In this document: positions 42,923 through 52,522 of the stretch, piece after piece
Layout of the letters: each line of letters begins with the position of its first letter
Numbering within the stretch: the stretch's first letter is position 1
From: Dyella jiangningensis
GTDB lineage: Bacteria > Pseudomonadota > Gammaproteobacteria > Xanthomonadales > Rhodanobacteraceae
Assembly (NCBI GenBank): GCA_000632805.1
Contig: CP007444.1
Coordinates: forward strand, 4,328,772 to 4,392,771
Direction of reading: 5' to 3'
DNA: 64,000 bases
The notes under the pieces: generated by a model
What the model was told of the DNA's origin: nothing
The model's database searches: none
What the model saw: the letters and a program-made list of their open reading frames with translations, nothing else
Translations under genes and position numbers: made by a program

Positions 42923-45358
42923 TTACTGCTTCACTGGCTTCACATACGTGTTGAACAACTCATCGATGCGACGGTACTCGTCGTGCCACGAATCCGGATG
43001 CACGAAACCGTGGCGCTCCATCGGATACAGCGACATCCAGAAATTCGTCTTGTGCAGTTCGATGAAACGCTGGTACAGGCGGATGGTGTCGCTTGCCACC
43101 ACGTTGTCGTCGATCAGGCCGTGCTGCATCAGCAGCGGGTCCTGCAGCTTGTCGGCGTAGTTGATCGGCGAGCTCACCTGGAACGACTCCGGGTCGAGCT
43201 GTGGATCGTTGAGGATGTTGGAGGTGTACTCGTGGTTGTAGCTGGTCCAGTCGGTGACCGGGCGCAGCGCCGAGCCTGCCGCGAATTCACCCGGCGCGCG
43301 CAGCAGCGCGATCAACGTCATGAAGCCGCCGTAGCTGCCGCCATAGATGCCCACGCGCTTGGGATCGACGCCGCGGTTCTTCACCAGCCACGCCTTGCCG
43401 TCGAGCAGGTCTTCCAGTTCCGGATGACCCATCTGGCGATAGATCGCGGTGCGCCATTCGCGGCCGTAGCCTTCGGAGGCGCGGTAGTCCATGTCCAGCA
43501 CCACGTAGCCCTGCTGCACCAGCAGGTTGTGGAACATCTGTTCGCGGAAGTAGTTGGAGTACGACAGCGTGACGTTCTGCAGGTAACCCGCGCCGTGCAC
43601 GAAGATCACCGCCGGACGCGATGCCGCTGCGCCCGCGTCGCTCGGGCCGTAGTACTTCGCCCAGATGGTGCCCGCGCCATGCGTGGACGCCACCGGCACG
43701 ATCTGCGGCTGCAGCCACGGATGCGCGGTGAACTCCGGCTTCATGGTGTTGGTGAGTTCGCGCGGCGTACCGCCGGCGGCATCCTGCACGGCCAGCTGCG
43801 CCAGCACGTAGGGCGAGGAATGCAGCACGGCGAGCTGGCGGCCATCGGGCGACAGCACGAAGTCATCCATGCCCTGGTACTGCGTCACGCGGCTGAGTTC
43901 GCCACCAGCCGTCGGCACGCGGTACACGTCATAGCTGTACGGCGCCACCTGGTTGGTGCGCACGTAGAACCACTGGCCGTCTTCGCTCAGTACCGGATGG
44001 CTCACTTCGAACTTGCCGCTGGTGAGCGCCTTTGCCTTGCTGGCGAGCGGCTTGGTGTAGAGCTGCGAATAGCCGGTCTCTTCGCTGAGGTACCACAGCG
44101 TGCGGCCGTCCTTGAGCCAACCGAAATCGTTGAAGTTCCAGTTGATCCACGCGTGGTCGGTGAGGCGGTGCTGCGGCACCAGCGCGTGCTTGTCGAAGTC
44201 GACGCTGGCGATCCAGCGGTCCTTGTTGTCGATCGCGCGCAGCTGGATGGCGACATTCTGGCCGTCATCGCTCCATGCGATGCCGCCGCCACCGCCGTCG
44301 TCGGCGTTGGAGACGATGCGCACGGCGCGCAGGTCAGGCGCCTTCAGCGCCTTGGCTTCGTCGTCCTTGCCGTCCTTCTGCAGCGCGGCGATGGTCTTGG
44401 CGCGGATGTCCTTGAGCGGATCGTCCTTGATGCCCGGCAGGCCATCGGTCTTCAGCGGATAGAACTTCGCGGTCTTCAGGTCCACCAGCACCAGCGACTG
44501 CGGCGCAGGATCATCGCGGCCCACGTAGCTGCGCGTCTCCTGCTGCTCGGCGTAGCCCGATTCGGTGACGTAGTGGGTGACTTCGGGGCGCTTGCCGCCC
44601 TTGCTGCCCTTGGGTTTGGTGACGACGACCATCCAGCGGCCATCGGGCGAAAGCTCGGCATCGGCCGGCTCGCCGCTTTCGCCGAGATAGATCGGCTTGG
44701 GCGCGCGCCCGGCATCGGCGGCGCCCAATTCATCGTCGCGCGTGCGCTGGGCATCCTTGTCCGCCTGGTTTTCGCGCAGCGACTTGAACAGGACGAGCTG
44801 GTCGCGCTCCAGGTCGTTGTGCTTCTTGGCTTGCGGGTCGTCGACGAAGCGCAACACGGCAGCCGGCGCCGTTGCGCCGCTGGCCAGGTTGTAGACGAAC
44901 CAGTTGATGCCCTGGCGGTACTGCAGCGCGCGGCCATCGCTGGAGAAGCGCGGCGAGGATTCCGTCTCCGTCGTCTGCGTCACCTGCACGCGCCGGCCGG
45001 TGGTGAGGTCCTGCATGAACACATCGCCGTGGAAGATGTACGCGGCATGCCGATGCGAGCGGTCGAACACCGCCGGGCCTTCCGCCTGCGCCATCGCGGA
45101 CGGGTCGAGCTTCACACTCTGGCCGGTGGCGGGATCGACACGGTAGAGGTCGCGCACTTTGCTGCCGTCGCGCTTGAGCGAGTAGTAGAGGCTGCGTCCG
45201 TCCGCGCTCCAGTAGGGCGATTCCACCGGAGCGCCGATCCAGTCCGGATTGGCCATGATGGTCTCCAGATCCAGCTGTCCGCCCGGCGCAGGTGGCGACA
45301 TGGCGGCCGCGGGCAACGCGGCGAGGGCGGCAAGGCCGGCGAACAGCAGTTGGCGCAT
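42923..45358 (-). CDS. S9 family serine peptidase (dipeptidyl peptidase IV / acylaminoacyl-peptidase-like), exported
   Basis: 811 residues from the ATG at 45358, which has GGGGAG upstream and begins a signal peptide (L-L-F-A-G-L-A-A-L-A-A-L-P-A-A-A). Residues about 40-560 form a beta-propeller with repeated S-P-D-G-R and W-S-D/A-D-G-R blades; the C-terminal alpha/beta hydrolase domain has the catalytic Ser675 in G-G-S-Y-G-G, Asp in L-I-D-D-N near 750 and His783 in E-R-H-G-F. Expected to cleave short peptides in the periplasm, often after proline or from acylated ends. Monocistronic with its own terminator. Confidence 0.93.
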   Translation of the reverse strand: MRQLLFAGLAALAALPAAAMSPPAPGGQLDLETIMANPDWIGAPVESPYWSADGRSLYYSLKRDGSKVRDLYRVDPATGQSVKLDPSAMAQAEGPAVFDRSHRHAAYIFHGDVFMQDLTTGRRVQVTQTTETESSPRFSSDGRALQYRQGINWFVYNLASGATAPAAVLRFVDDPQAKKHNDLERDQLVLFKSLRENQADKDAQRTRDDELGAADAGRAPKPIYLGESGEPADAELSPDGRWMVVVTKPKGSKGGKRPEVTHYVTESGYAEQQETRSYVGRDDPAPQSLVLVDLKTAKFYPLKTDGLPGIKDDPLKDIRAKTIAALQKDGKDDEAKALKAPDLRAVRIVSNADDGGGGGIAWSDDGQNVAIQLRAIDNKDRWIASVDFDKHALVPQHRLTDHAWINWNFNDFGWLKDGRTLWYLSEETGYSQLYTKPLASKAKALTSGKFEVSHPVLSEDGQWFYVRTNQVAPYSYDVYRVPTAGGELSRVTQYQGMDDFVLSPDGRQLAVLHSSPYVLAQLAVQDAAGGTPRELTNTMKPEFTAHPWLQPQIVPVASTHGAGTIWAKYYGPSDAGAAASRPAVIFVHGAGYLQNVTLSYSNYFREQMFHNLLVQQGYVVLDMDYRASEGYGREWRTAIYRQMGHPELEDLLDGKAWLVKNRGVDPKRVGIYGGSYGGFMTLIALLRAPGEFAAGSALRPVTDWTSYNHEYTSNILNDPQLDPESFQVSSPINYADKLQDPLLMQHGLIDDNVVASDTIRLYQRFIELHKTNFWMSLYPMERHGFVHPDSWHDEYRRIDELFNTYVKPVKQ

Positions 45359-45620
45359 GGAGAGCTCCCCAGTCAAAAGGGCGGAGCATAGCGGCGAGCG
45401 CGAACCTGACAAGCGCCGTTGGTATGGGTTCAAAGTAATCGCCTAGGCAGCTAGTCTTGCTGGCTAGCCTGGCCGCCCCGCATTCGTCCCCTTTCGCCGC
45501 GTGGCCCTCGCCATGAACAGGTCGTTCCTGTCGGCTGATGTGCGGGTGGTGCGTTGAATGAGTTTCGTGGCGTGCCGTTCGGCAGGCTCTTTGGTACCCC
45601 TTCCCCCGGCAGAACCCCAC

Positions 45621-46286
45621 ATGTCCCTTCCCTCCGTCGAGATCGAAACCTCCGCCAACCCGACGCACAGCGTGATCTGGCTGCATGGCCTGGGCGCGGA
45701 CGGCAACGACTTCGCACCGATCGTGCCCGAACTGGTCGCGCCCGCCTGGCCGGCGCTGCGCTTCGTGTTTCCGCATGCGCCGGTGCGCCCGGTCACGGTC
45801 AACGGCGGCATGCCGATGCGCGCGTGGTACGACATCGTCGGCGTGGACCTGGTGTCACGCCAGGACGAAACCGGCATGCGCGCATCGAGCGCGAGCGTGG
45901 AGGCATTGATCGCGCGCGAGAACGAGCGCGGCGTGCCGACCGGGCGCATCCTGCTCGCCGGGTTCTCGCAGGGCGGCGCAATCGCCTTGTCCGCCGGCCT
46001 TCGCCTTGCCGATCGCCTCGCGGGCATCATCGCGTTGTCTACTTATCTGCCGATGCAGGATGCGTTCGCCGCGGAACGCTCGACGGCCAATGCCGCCACG
46101 CCGATTTTCTGGGGCCATGGCACGGGCGATCCGATCGTGCCGCTGACGCGCGGCGTGAACTCGCGCGATCTGCTGCAGTCGCTGGGCTACCAGGTGTCGT
46201 GGCATACCTACCCGATGCCGCATTCGGTCTGCGCCGAGGAAGTGGCCGACCTGCGCCAGTGGATGACCGCTCGCCTCGCGGGCTGA
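45621..46286 (+). CDS. carboxylesterase (phospholipase/carboxylesterase family, PF02230-like)
   Basis: 221 residues, cytoplasmic alpha/beta hydrolase. V-I-W-L-H-G-L-G-A-D-G-N-D-F near residue 20 forms the oxyanion region; catalytic Ser in G-F-S-Q-G-G near 115, Asp in G-D-P-I-V near 172, His in M-P-H-S-V-C near 203. The size and L-H-G-L-G-A-D-G-N-D-F pattern match bacterial carboxylesterase EstB/YpfH-like enzymes that hydrolyse short-chain esters. The start was set at 45621 because the match begins there; upstream residues of the frame lack similarity. Upstream gene is divergent. Confidence 0.92.
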   Translation: MSLPSVEIETSANPTHSVIWLHGLGADGNDFAPIVPELVAPAWPALRFVFPHAPVRPVTVNGGMPMRAWYDIVGVDLVSRQDETGMRASSASVEALIARENERGVPTGRILLAGFSQGGAIALSAGLRLADRLAGIIALSTYLPMQDAFAAERSTANAATPIFWGHGTGDPIVPLTRGVNSRDLLQSLGYQVSWHTYPMPHSVCAEEVADLRQWMTARLAG

Positions 46287-46331
46287 GCGGTATCGCAGAA
46301 GCGTCCGCGCCCATGCGGCATACTCCGCCGC

Positions 46332-47405
46332 ATGAGGGAGTCCAACGACGATCCACACGCCCCTGGCCACAGGGGACATCACCCGCTGCCTGACTTCTGC
46401 AGCGCGCCGGTGATCTTCGCGCTGCTGGTGGTGGGCGCCATCACCGTCACCGTGATGTGGCTGGCGCCGAACAACAGCCATGGCTGGCGCGGCTACAGCG
46501 TCGGCATGCTGTTTGCCGAGTGGCTGGCGCTGGTGATCGGTGTGGCGCTGTGCAAGCTGAGCCCGCTGTTGCAGCGATTGCCCGGCCACGCCCCTTATGC
46601 GGGCGTGTGGCTGGCGATGGTCGCGATCGTCGCCGGCGGCAGCGTCGTCGTGCACTGGATGGACGGCGCGATGCAGATGCAGCTGCTCACCGACACCACG
46701 GGCGATTTCGTGCAGAACAACACCGCCATCACTGCGCTGCTCGGCGCGGCGATGCTGCGCTACTTCTACCTGCAGGCGCAGTGGCAGACGCGCCTGGCGG
46801 CGGTGACGCAGGCACAGGTCGCGGCGCTGCAGGCGCGCATCCGTCCGCATTTCCTGTTCAACAGCATGAATACCGTGGCGGCGCTGGTGCGCGTCGATCC
46901 GGCGGCGGCGGAACGCACGGTGGAAGATCTTTCCGAACTGTTCCGCGCGGCACTGGGCGAGCACAGCACGCGCGACGGCACGCTGGGCGACGAGCTCGCA
47001 CTGGTCGAGCGCTACCTCGACATCGAACAGCTGCGCCTGGGCGAACGCCTGCGCATCCGCCGCGAACTGCACGACCTGCCCGCGGACTACCCGCTGCCAC
47101 GCCTGCTCTTGCAGCCGCTGGTGGAAAACGCGGTGCGGCATGGCATCCAGCCGCTGCGCGAAGGCGGCGAGATCATCCTGCGTGGCCAGCGCGACGGCGA
47201 TGGCATCCTGATCGAGATCGACAATCCACTCGCGGGCACGCCAACGCCCGGTGGCCACGGCCACGGCCTGGACAACGTGCGCCAGCGCGTGGCCTATCGT
47301 TATGGCACGCGCGGGCGCGTCACGGTCGGGCCGATCGGCGATCGTTTCGTGGTGCGGCTGCAACTTCCCGGACAACCAGGCCCTCATGCGCGTACTGATC
47401 GTTGA
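46332..47405 (+). CDS. algZ: LytS/YehU-type sensor histidine kinase (AlgZ/FimS-like)
   Basis: 357 residues. About four membrane helices in residues 25-145, then a His_kinase domain with the non-classical H-box R-P-H-F-L-F-N-S-M-N-T-V (His173), N-box L-V-E-N-A-V-R-H-G-I and glycine box G-H-G-H-G-L-D-N-V. Phosphorylates, or possibly dephosphorylates, the LytTR regulator encoded next, whose start overlaps by 20 bp. The order kinase-regulator-hemC matches Pseudomonas algZ-algR-hemC, where the pair controls alginate, type IV pili and virulence. The name is given by domain type and gene order; the regulon here is unknown. Confidence 0.9.
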   Translation: MRESNDDPHAPGHRGHHPLPDFCSAPVIFALLVVGAITVTVMWLAPNNSHGWRGYSVGMLFAEWLALVIGVALCKLSPLLQRLPGHAPYAGVWLAMVAIVAGGSVVVHWMDGAMQMQLLTDTTGDFVQNNTAITALLGAAMLRYFYLQAQWQTRLAAVTQAQVAALQARIRPHFLFNSMNTVAALVRVDPAAAERTVEDLSELFRAALGEHSTRDGTLGDELALVERYLDIEQLRLGERLRIRRELHDLPADYPLPRLLLQPLVENAVRHGIQPLREGGEIILRGQRDGDGILIEIDNPLAGTPTPGGHGHGLDNVRQRVAYRYGTRGRVTVGPIGDRFVVRLQLPGQPGPHARTDR

Positions 47406-48090
47406 CGACGAACCGCTGGCGCGTGGCCGGCTCGCCTCGCTGCTCGGCGAATGCAGCGATGTCGAGGTCGTGGGCAGCGTGGGCGATGGCGAGGCGGCGC
47501 TCGCAGCGCTTGGCGACCTGCAACCCGACGTGCTGCTGCTGGACATCAACATGCCCGGCCTGACCGGTACGGCGCTCGCGCAGCGCCTGGCCGGCCGCAA
47601 GCGGCCGATCGTGGTGTTCTGCACGGCCTATGAAAACCACGCGTTGCACGCCTTTGACCTCGGCGCAGTCGATTACCTGCTCAAGCCCGTACGGCTCGAA
47701 CGCCTCAACGAAGCGTTGCAGCGCGCCAGCCAGCGCCTGCTGCAGATGCCGCGCGAAACGGTGAACTATCTGCACGGACGGCTGCGCGGCGAGCAGGTAA
47801 GGGTGGCGCTGAACGACGTGGTAAGCCTGGTGGCCGAGGAGAAGTACGTGGTGGTGCAGCATCGCGGTGGTCAGCTGCTGCTGGAGGAATCGCTGCGGCA
47901 GCTGGAGGAGGCCTATCCGGACCAGCTCATCCGCCTGCATCGCAACTGCCTGGTGCCATCGCAGCGGCTGGTGGGCCTGAAGACGCTCGCCGACGGCCGC
48001 GTGCTGGCCCGCCTGAGCGGCACGGAATTCACCCCGGAGGTGAGCCGCCGCAACCTGCCCACGCTGCGCAAGCTGCTGCGCATGGGGTAG
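47386..48090 (+). CDS. algR: LytTR family response regulator (AlgR-like)
   Basis: 234 residues from the ATG at 47386, where the receiver fold begins at once ([10 protein letters not shown]). Phospho-acceptor Asp53 (L-L-L-D-I-N-M-P-G), conserved Thr/Ser (F-C-T-A-Y) near 83 and Lys (L-L-K-P-V) near 103 complete the receiver. Residues 130-232 are a LytTR DNA-binding domain ([23 protein letters not shown]). Overlaps its kinase by 20 bp and lies just upstream of hemC, as in Pseudomonas. Confidence 0.93.
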   Translation: MRVLIVDDEPLARGRLASLLGECSDVEVVGSVGDGEAALAALGDLQPDVLLLDINMPGLTGTALAQRLAGRKRPIVVFCTAYENHALHAFDLGAVDYLLKPVRLERLNEALQRASQRLLQMPRETVNYLHGRLRGEQVRVALNDVVSLVAEEKYVVVQHRGGQLLLEESLRQLEEAYPDQLIRLHRNCLVPSQRLVGLKTLADGRVLARLSGTEFTPEVSRRNLPTLRKLLRMG

Positions 48091-48196
48091 CGCGTGCGAC
48101 CACGTGCAGCGCGCGCGGGCACTGCGTCGGCGGCCTGATTACGCGACAATGGCGCTCCCCGACGACGCGATGCGCGCCGCCTTCACCGAGAGCCCC

Positions 48197-49114
48197 ATGA
48201 CGCCATCCATCCTGCGCATCGCCACCCGCAAGAGCGCACTCGCCCTGTGGCAGGCCGAGCACGTCGCCGCCGAGCTGCGTGCGACCCATCCCGGTCTGGT
48301 AGTCGAACTGGTGCCGATGTCCACGCGTGGCGACGAGATCCTCGACAAGCCCCTCGCCACCATCGGCGGCAAGGGGCTGTTCCTCAAGGAGCTGGAAGTG
48401 GCGATGCTGGAAGGCCGGGCCGACCTGGCCGTGCACTCGCTGAAAGATGTACCCGCCGCGCTGGAGCCGGGCTTCACCCTGCCCGCCATCCTGCCGCGTG
48501 CAGACGCTGCCGATGCCTTCGTCAGCAACGACTACGCCGATCTCGCCGCGCTGCCGCTGGGCGCCCGCGTGGGCACCTCCTCGCTGCGCCGCCAGGCGCA
48601 ACTCCGCGCCGCGCGGCCGGACCTGACCTTGCTGGACCTGCGTGGCAACGTGGGCACGCGCCTGTCCAAGCTGGATGCGGGCCACTACGACGCGATCCTG
48701 CTCGCCTGCGCGGGGCTGGAACGATTGGGGCTGGCGTCGCGCATTCGCAGCCTCCTCACCGCGCCCGATTGGCTGCCGGCTCCGGGCCAGGCCGCCATCG
48801 CCATCGAAGCGCGCAGCGACCAGCCGGCCGTGCTCGACCTGTTGTCGGCACTCGACGATGCGCAGACGCGTCTGGCCGTCACTGCCGAGCGCTCGATGAA
48901 CCATGCGCTCGGCGGCAGCTGCACCGTGCCGGTTGGCGCCTGGTGCACCGTCACCGAGCGCGGCCTGCACCTGCGCGGCATGGTCGGCGACGTGAGCAGC
49001 GGACGACTGCTGCTGGCCGAGGCGCAGGCGGACGGCGATCAGGCCGAAGCGCTGGGCAAGCGCGTGGCCAAGGCGTTGTTCGAACAAGGCGCCGGCGCAC
49101 TGCTCAACGCCTGA
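48197..49114 (+). CDS. hemC: porphobilinogen deaminase (hydroxymethylbilane synthase)
   Basis: Joins four porphobilinogen molecules into hydroxymethylbilane for heme and cobalamin-type tetrapyrroles. 305 residues. [12 protein letters not shown] near residue 8, catalytic Asp84 in H-S-L-K-D-V-P, R-R-Q-A-Q-L-R near 131, and the dipyrromethane cofactor Cys242 in G-G-S-C-T-V-P. The ATG at 48197 is the first giving family similarity; earlier in-frame codons do not. It follows algR by about 105 bp and is followed by a perfect inverted REP pair; hemD is not next to it. Confidence 0.96.
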   Translation: MTPSILRIATRKSALALWQAEHVAAELRATHPGLVVELVPMSTRGDEILDKPLATIGGKGLFLKELEVAMLEGRADLAVHSLKDVPAALEPGFTLPAILPRADAADAFVSNDYADLAALPLGARVGTSSLRRQAQLRAARPDLTLLDLRGNVGTRLSKLDAGHYDAILLACAGLERLGLASRIRSLLTAPDWLPAPGQAAIAIEARSDQPAVLDLLSALDDAQTRLAVTAERSMNHALGGSCTVPVGAWCTVTERGLHLRGMVGDVSSGRLLLAEAQADGDQAEALGKRVAKALFEQGAGALLNA

Positions 49115-49412
49115 GCGCCTTGTTTGTAGGAGCGCACCCAGTGCGCGACCGTAATACCTCGTTGGCTTTTCGCGCACTGGGTGCGCTCCTACAGGTGAAG
49201 ATCGCTCCCGATCTTGGTACCGGCCGAAGGCGATCAGGCCGAATCACTCACTGCCGGGGCCGACAAGCCTCTCTCTGTGGGAGCGCACCCTGTGCGCGAC
49301 AAACCCACGCAGCGATGAAGAAGCAACTACGCGACAACCGAAAGATACGACCACGCCGCCGCACCGCGGTCGCGCACGGGGTGCGCTCCCACAGGGCAGG
49401 CGGCGCGGCGAC
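49115..49412. repeat. cluster of four REPs after hemC
   Basis: REP 49126-49149 and inverted REP 49169-49192 form a perfect long inverted repeat 12 bp after the hemC stop, able to fold into a 24-bp hairpin and probably acting as transcript end or stabiliser. A second pair is at 49277-49300 and 49369-49392, next to the convergent DUF481 gene stop. No module A or B and no gene. Confidence 0.9.
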
Positions 49413-50234
49413 TTAGAAGTTGTAGACCAGGTTCGTGGTCAGCAGCGTATCGGTGTTCTCGGTGCCGGGCTGCACGTCGCTGTTGTAGCGCACCTGGTAG
49501 CCGAGCTTGAGCGCCATCTTGCGCGTCATGCTCACCGACAGGCCGATGTCGTTCTGGTAGTACTTGTTCTTCGAGCCCGCTTCGAGCAGCAGCGTGTCTT
49601 CCAGCGCGGTGTTGTCGGTGAGGCGGTACTTGTAGTTGACCAGGCCGCGGCCGACCGCTTCGCTCTGCGAATCCTGCTTCACCTTCACGGCCTCGCCGTT
49701 CACCGTCTCCTCGGTGTCGGCCGGGCGATAGCGCTTGTAACCGGGGCCTGCTTCGAACGACAGTTCGGTGCGTTCGGTCTTCAGCGCGATGTAGCCGTAG
49801 CCTACCGAAATGATGCCCTGCCACAGGTTGGCGCCGAAATCGTCATGCTCGTAGCGTGCGGCGGTCACGATGTAGCTTCGCGGGTCGAGCTTGTAGCCGA
49901 CCGACGCGCCGGCATCGTAGCGATTGGCAGTGGTGGTGAGGCGGTCGACCGTGTTGCCTTGCTGGTCCACCACTTCCACATCGCCCTTCGAACGCAAGCC
50001 GTTGAGGAAGAAGTTGTTCTTCCACAGGTCGTTTTCCTGGCTCAGGCCAAGCTTGGCATTGGCGTTCTCGGAGCGGGAATTGCCGTGGGCGGAGGCGAAG
50101 CCGAATTCGCCCGAACCCGTCCACCCGCCGTTGTCGGCGGGGTTGCCGGGGTTGGTGGCCGGCGCATCGTCGGCCTGTGCGCCAAAACTCACCAGCGCCG
50201 CGAGCAAAGCGCCCGCCATCAGGGTGTTCTTCAT
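49413..50234 (-). CDS. DUF481 family outer-membrane protein (YdiY-like)
   Basis: 273 residues with signal peptide (T-L-M-A-G-A-L-L-A-A-L, G-A-Q-A end). The mature part opens W-T-G-S-G-E-F-G-F-A-S-A-H-G-N-S-R-S-E, the characteristic start of DUF481 barrels (salt-induced outer-membrane protein type), followed by strand-like segments (Y-D-A-G-A-S-V-G-Y-K-L; S-V-G-Y-G-Y) and the terminal N-L-V-Y-N-F ending in phenylalanine, the usual barrel assembly signal. Function unknown; a stress-linked role is only by family name. Confidence 0.87.
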   Translation of the reverse strand: MKNTLMAGALLAALVSFGAQADDAPATNPGNPADNGGWTGSGEFGFASAHGNSRSENANAKLGLSQENDLWKNNFFLNGLRSKGDVEVVDQQGNTVDRLTTTANRYDAGASVGYKLDPRSYIVTAARYEHDDFGANLWQGIISVGYGYIALKTERTELSFEAGPGYKRYRPADTEETVNGEAVKVKQDSQSEAVGRGLVNYKYRLTDNTALEDTLLLEAGSKNKYYQNDIGLSVSMTRKMALKLGYQVRYNSDVQPGTENTDTLLTTNLVYNF

Positions 50235-50347
50235 GGTATTCGTTCCATTTTTGTTAAAACAAAGCAGGCCGCCACCTTAGCGGAGCGGATTGAACTGCCA
50301 GTGAATCGGGCGCCTCTTGCGGGGCGGAAACGGCGCCACAGAGCCAT

Positions 50348-51244
50348 TCAGCGGCTATCGGGGAGGGCCGCCAGGGCACCATCATACAAAGTCAGCTCGG
50401 TCGCCATACCGATCACGCAACTCACTGCGGCCACCAGGGTGATCGGCATGAGCCCGCGACCGAAACTGGCCAATACCAGCGCCAGGCAGGGAACGGCGTA
50501 GGCCAGCAGGGCCGCGACGTAGCGGCGCGGCTGCAGTTCGAAGCGTGCGCGGGGCCCCGGCATGCGCGGCAGCACCGCCTGCCAGCGCAGGTTTTCGATA
50601 AGACCGCGCAGCAGCGCCAGCAGCAGCAGGCCGATGATCCACGCCACAGGGTGGCGATTGGCGCCTTCCTGCCCTGCTACGCACGACCACAGCCAAAGGC
50701 CACCGCCGTAGGTGGCCGATACCGCGCGACTCAACGGCAGCTGCGTGGCAAGGCGATCGTCGATCCCGGGCGCTTGGCGCCGGGCGTCGCCGCGGGCCGT
50801 GATGATGATGCTCGCCAGGCTGCACAGGGCGAGCGCCACGCCCGCCAGCCGCGTGGCCCAGAATGCATTGTCGCCACGCACCAGACCCGCCACGCCCAGC
50901 ACCGGCAGCAACGTCGCCAGCGCGATCAGGGCGTCGCTGGTGGGCCAGGTGCCTCGACTGATGGTCCAGCCGTGCCAGCTGGGCATCCAGGGCGAACGCA
51001 CGCAGGCGGCAATGAGGCCCGCCGAGGCCAGCAGGCCGCCCAATCCCAACGCCACCAGCGCGTCGCCGCGACCATCAGGGAACACTCCGACGGCAAGCGC
51101 CAGGCCGACCAGCATCCACAGGCCATAGCCGTCATGGCCACATACCACCAACAGCGTGCTGCCCAACCGGCGCGGTCGAACGAGTGGCGAGCCTTCGCGT
51201 GAGTCGAACACGGCGTGCTGGCTGATGGCGCGGCGCTGCTTCAT
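50348..51244 (-). CDS. hypothetical multi-pass membrane protein
   Basis: 298 residues from the ATG at 51244. Roughly seven to eight hydrophobic segments (for example L-W-M-L-V-G-L-A-L-A-V-G-V-F, L-G-L-G-G-L-L-A-S-A-G-L, L-I-A-L-A-T-L-L-P-V-L-G-V-A-G-L, V-A-A-L-L-A-Y-A-V-P-C-L) span most of the protein. Two tryptophan-rich loops (S-P-W-M-P-S-W-H-G-W; L-W-L-W-S-C-V-A-G) stand out. I do not recognise the family. It is divergent from the WYL regulator, which may control it. Confidence 0.7.
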   Translation of the reverse strand: MKQRRAISQHAVFDSREGSPLVRPRRLGSTLLVVCGHDGYGLWMLVGLALAVGVFPDGRGDALVALGLGGLLASAGLIAACVRSPWMPSWHGWTISRGTWPTSDALIALATLLPVLGVAGLVRGDNAFWATRLAGVALALCSLASIIITARGDARRQAPGIDDRLATQLPLSRAVSATYGGGLWLWSCVAGQEGANRHPVAWIIGLLLLALLRGLIENLRWQAVLPRMPGPRARFELQPRRYVAALLAYAVPCLALVLASFGRGLMPITLVAAVSCVIGMATELTLYDGALAALPDSR

Positions 51245-51387
51245 GAGTTTTGTGTCTTTTGTGCGTGAAGGGCGGATCATGGATGCATCACCACGGCGTG
51301 ATGCCACCCACTTCCGCCATCCGATGTACTTGCAGCAGTCGCCAACGGTGCGCATGCTACGCGGAGACTGCCGGCGAAAATCATTTC

Positions 51388-52371
51388 ATGGATCGTTACG
51401 AGCGCATTCTCACCCTGCACCGGTTGCTCAAATCGGCGCACTACCCGGTGCCGCTGCCGCGCCTGATGGACGAGCTGGAATGCTCGCGGGCCACGCTGTA
51501 TCGCGACGTGGCCTTCCTGCGCGACGCACTCGGCGCGCCCATCGAGAGCGCGGGTGGCGAACATGCCGCGTTCCGCTATGCCGTGGGCGAAGGCGAGCGC
51601 TTCGAACTGCCGGGCTTGTGGCTGACCTCCGACGAACTCGCCGCGCTGCTCGCGTTGAACGAGCTGATCGGCCGCAGTGGTCCTGGTGTACTTGCGGGTG
51701 CGCTCGCGCCATTCAAGGCGCGCATCGAACATCTGCTGTCCGACCAGGGCAGCGGCAAGGCGTTGCCGATCGAACGCATCCGCGTCATCGCGTGGGGCGA
51801 GCGCAAGCTCGACCAGCAAGTGTTCCGCATCGTCGCCGGCGCCGTGCTCGAGCGAAAGCAGCTGCGTTTCCGCTATCGCGCTCGCACCACCAATGCCGAC
51901 AGTCATCGCCATGTCTCGCCGCAACGCCTGACGCACTATCGCGACAACTGGTACCTCGATGTATGGGACCACGATCGCGAAGCGTTGCGCAGCTTTGCCG
52001 TGGATCGCATCGCCGATCCGCAGGCGCTGGAAGAACCCGCGCGCGACGTGGCCGAGCAGGAGCTCAACGACGCGCTGGCTTCGAGCTACGGCATCTTCGC
52101 CGGCAAGCCGAAGGCGTGGGCCACCATCCGCTTCTCGCAGCATGCCGCGCGCTGGGTGGCCGACGAGCACTGGCATTCGCAGCAGAAGGGCGAATGGCTG
52201 TCCGATGGTCGTTATGAACTGCAGGTGCCTTATTCCAATTCCAAGGAACTGCTGATGGACGTGCTCAAGTACGGTCCGGATGCGGAAGTGGTGGCGCCGC
52301 TCTCGCTGCGCGAGGAAATGAAGATCCAGCTGCAGCTGGCGCTGACCGGTTACCAGCAGGCGCCGCGCTGA
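51388..52371 (+). CDS. WYL domain-containing HTH transcriptional regulator (DeoR/YafY type)
   Basis: 327 residues. N-terminal winged helix (residues 5-60; R-L-M-D-E-L-E-C-S-R-A-T-L-Y-R-D-V is the recognition part), then a WYL domain (about 135-225; V-S-P-Q-R-L-T-H-Y-R-D-N-W-Y-L-D-V-W holds the W-Y-L pattern) that senses ligands or nucleic acids in related proteins, and a WCX extension with V-P-Y-S-N-S-K-E-L. The start at 51388 places M-D-R-Y-E-R-I-L at the beginning, as usual. Divergent from the membrane protein at 50348-51244. Confidence 0.92.
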   Translation: MDRYERILTLHRLLKSAHYPVPLPRLMDELECSRATLYRDVAFLRDALGAPIESAGGEHAAFRYAVGEGERFELPGLWLTSDELAALLALNELIGRSGPGVLAGALAPFKARIEHLLSDQGSGKALPIERIRVIAWGERKLDQQVFRIVAGAVLERKQLRFRYRARTTNADSHRHVSPQRLTHYRDNWYLDVWDHDREALRSFAVDRIADPQALEEPARDVAEQELNDALASSYGIFAGKPKAWATIRFSQHAARWVADEHWHSQQKGEWLSDGRYELQVPYSNSKELLMDVLKYGPDAEVVAPLSLREEMKIQLQLALTGYQQAPR

Positions 52372-52522
52372 CAACGCGCGGTGGCGGCTTCGGGTGCGCT
52401 CGCCACGGTGCGCGACGTGGTGACAAGGCCGCATCGCATCGCCAACGTCCATGCGACCACTTGCCATCGCGCCACGCCGGCGTGAGGCTACAAGCATCGA
52501 CCGTCGCCACACCACGCGCTTC

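Noticed and set aside
42983..45391. 802-codon plus-strand open frame opposite the S9 peptidase
   Set aside because: Arginine/valine/histidine-rich antisense shadow with no ribosome binding site or known domain.
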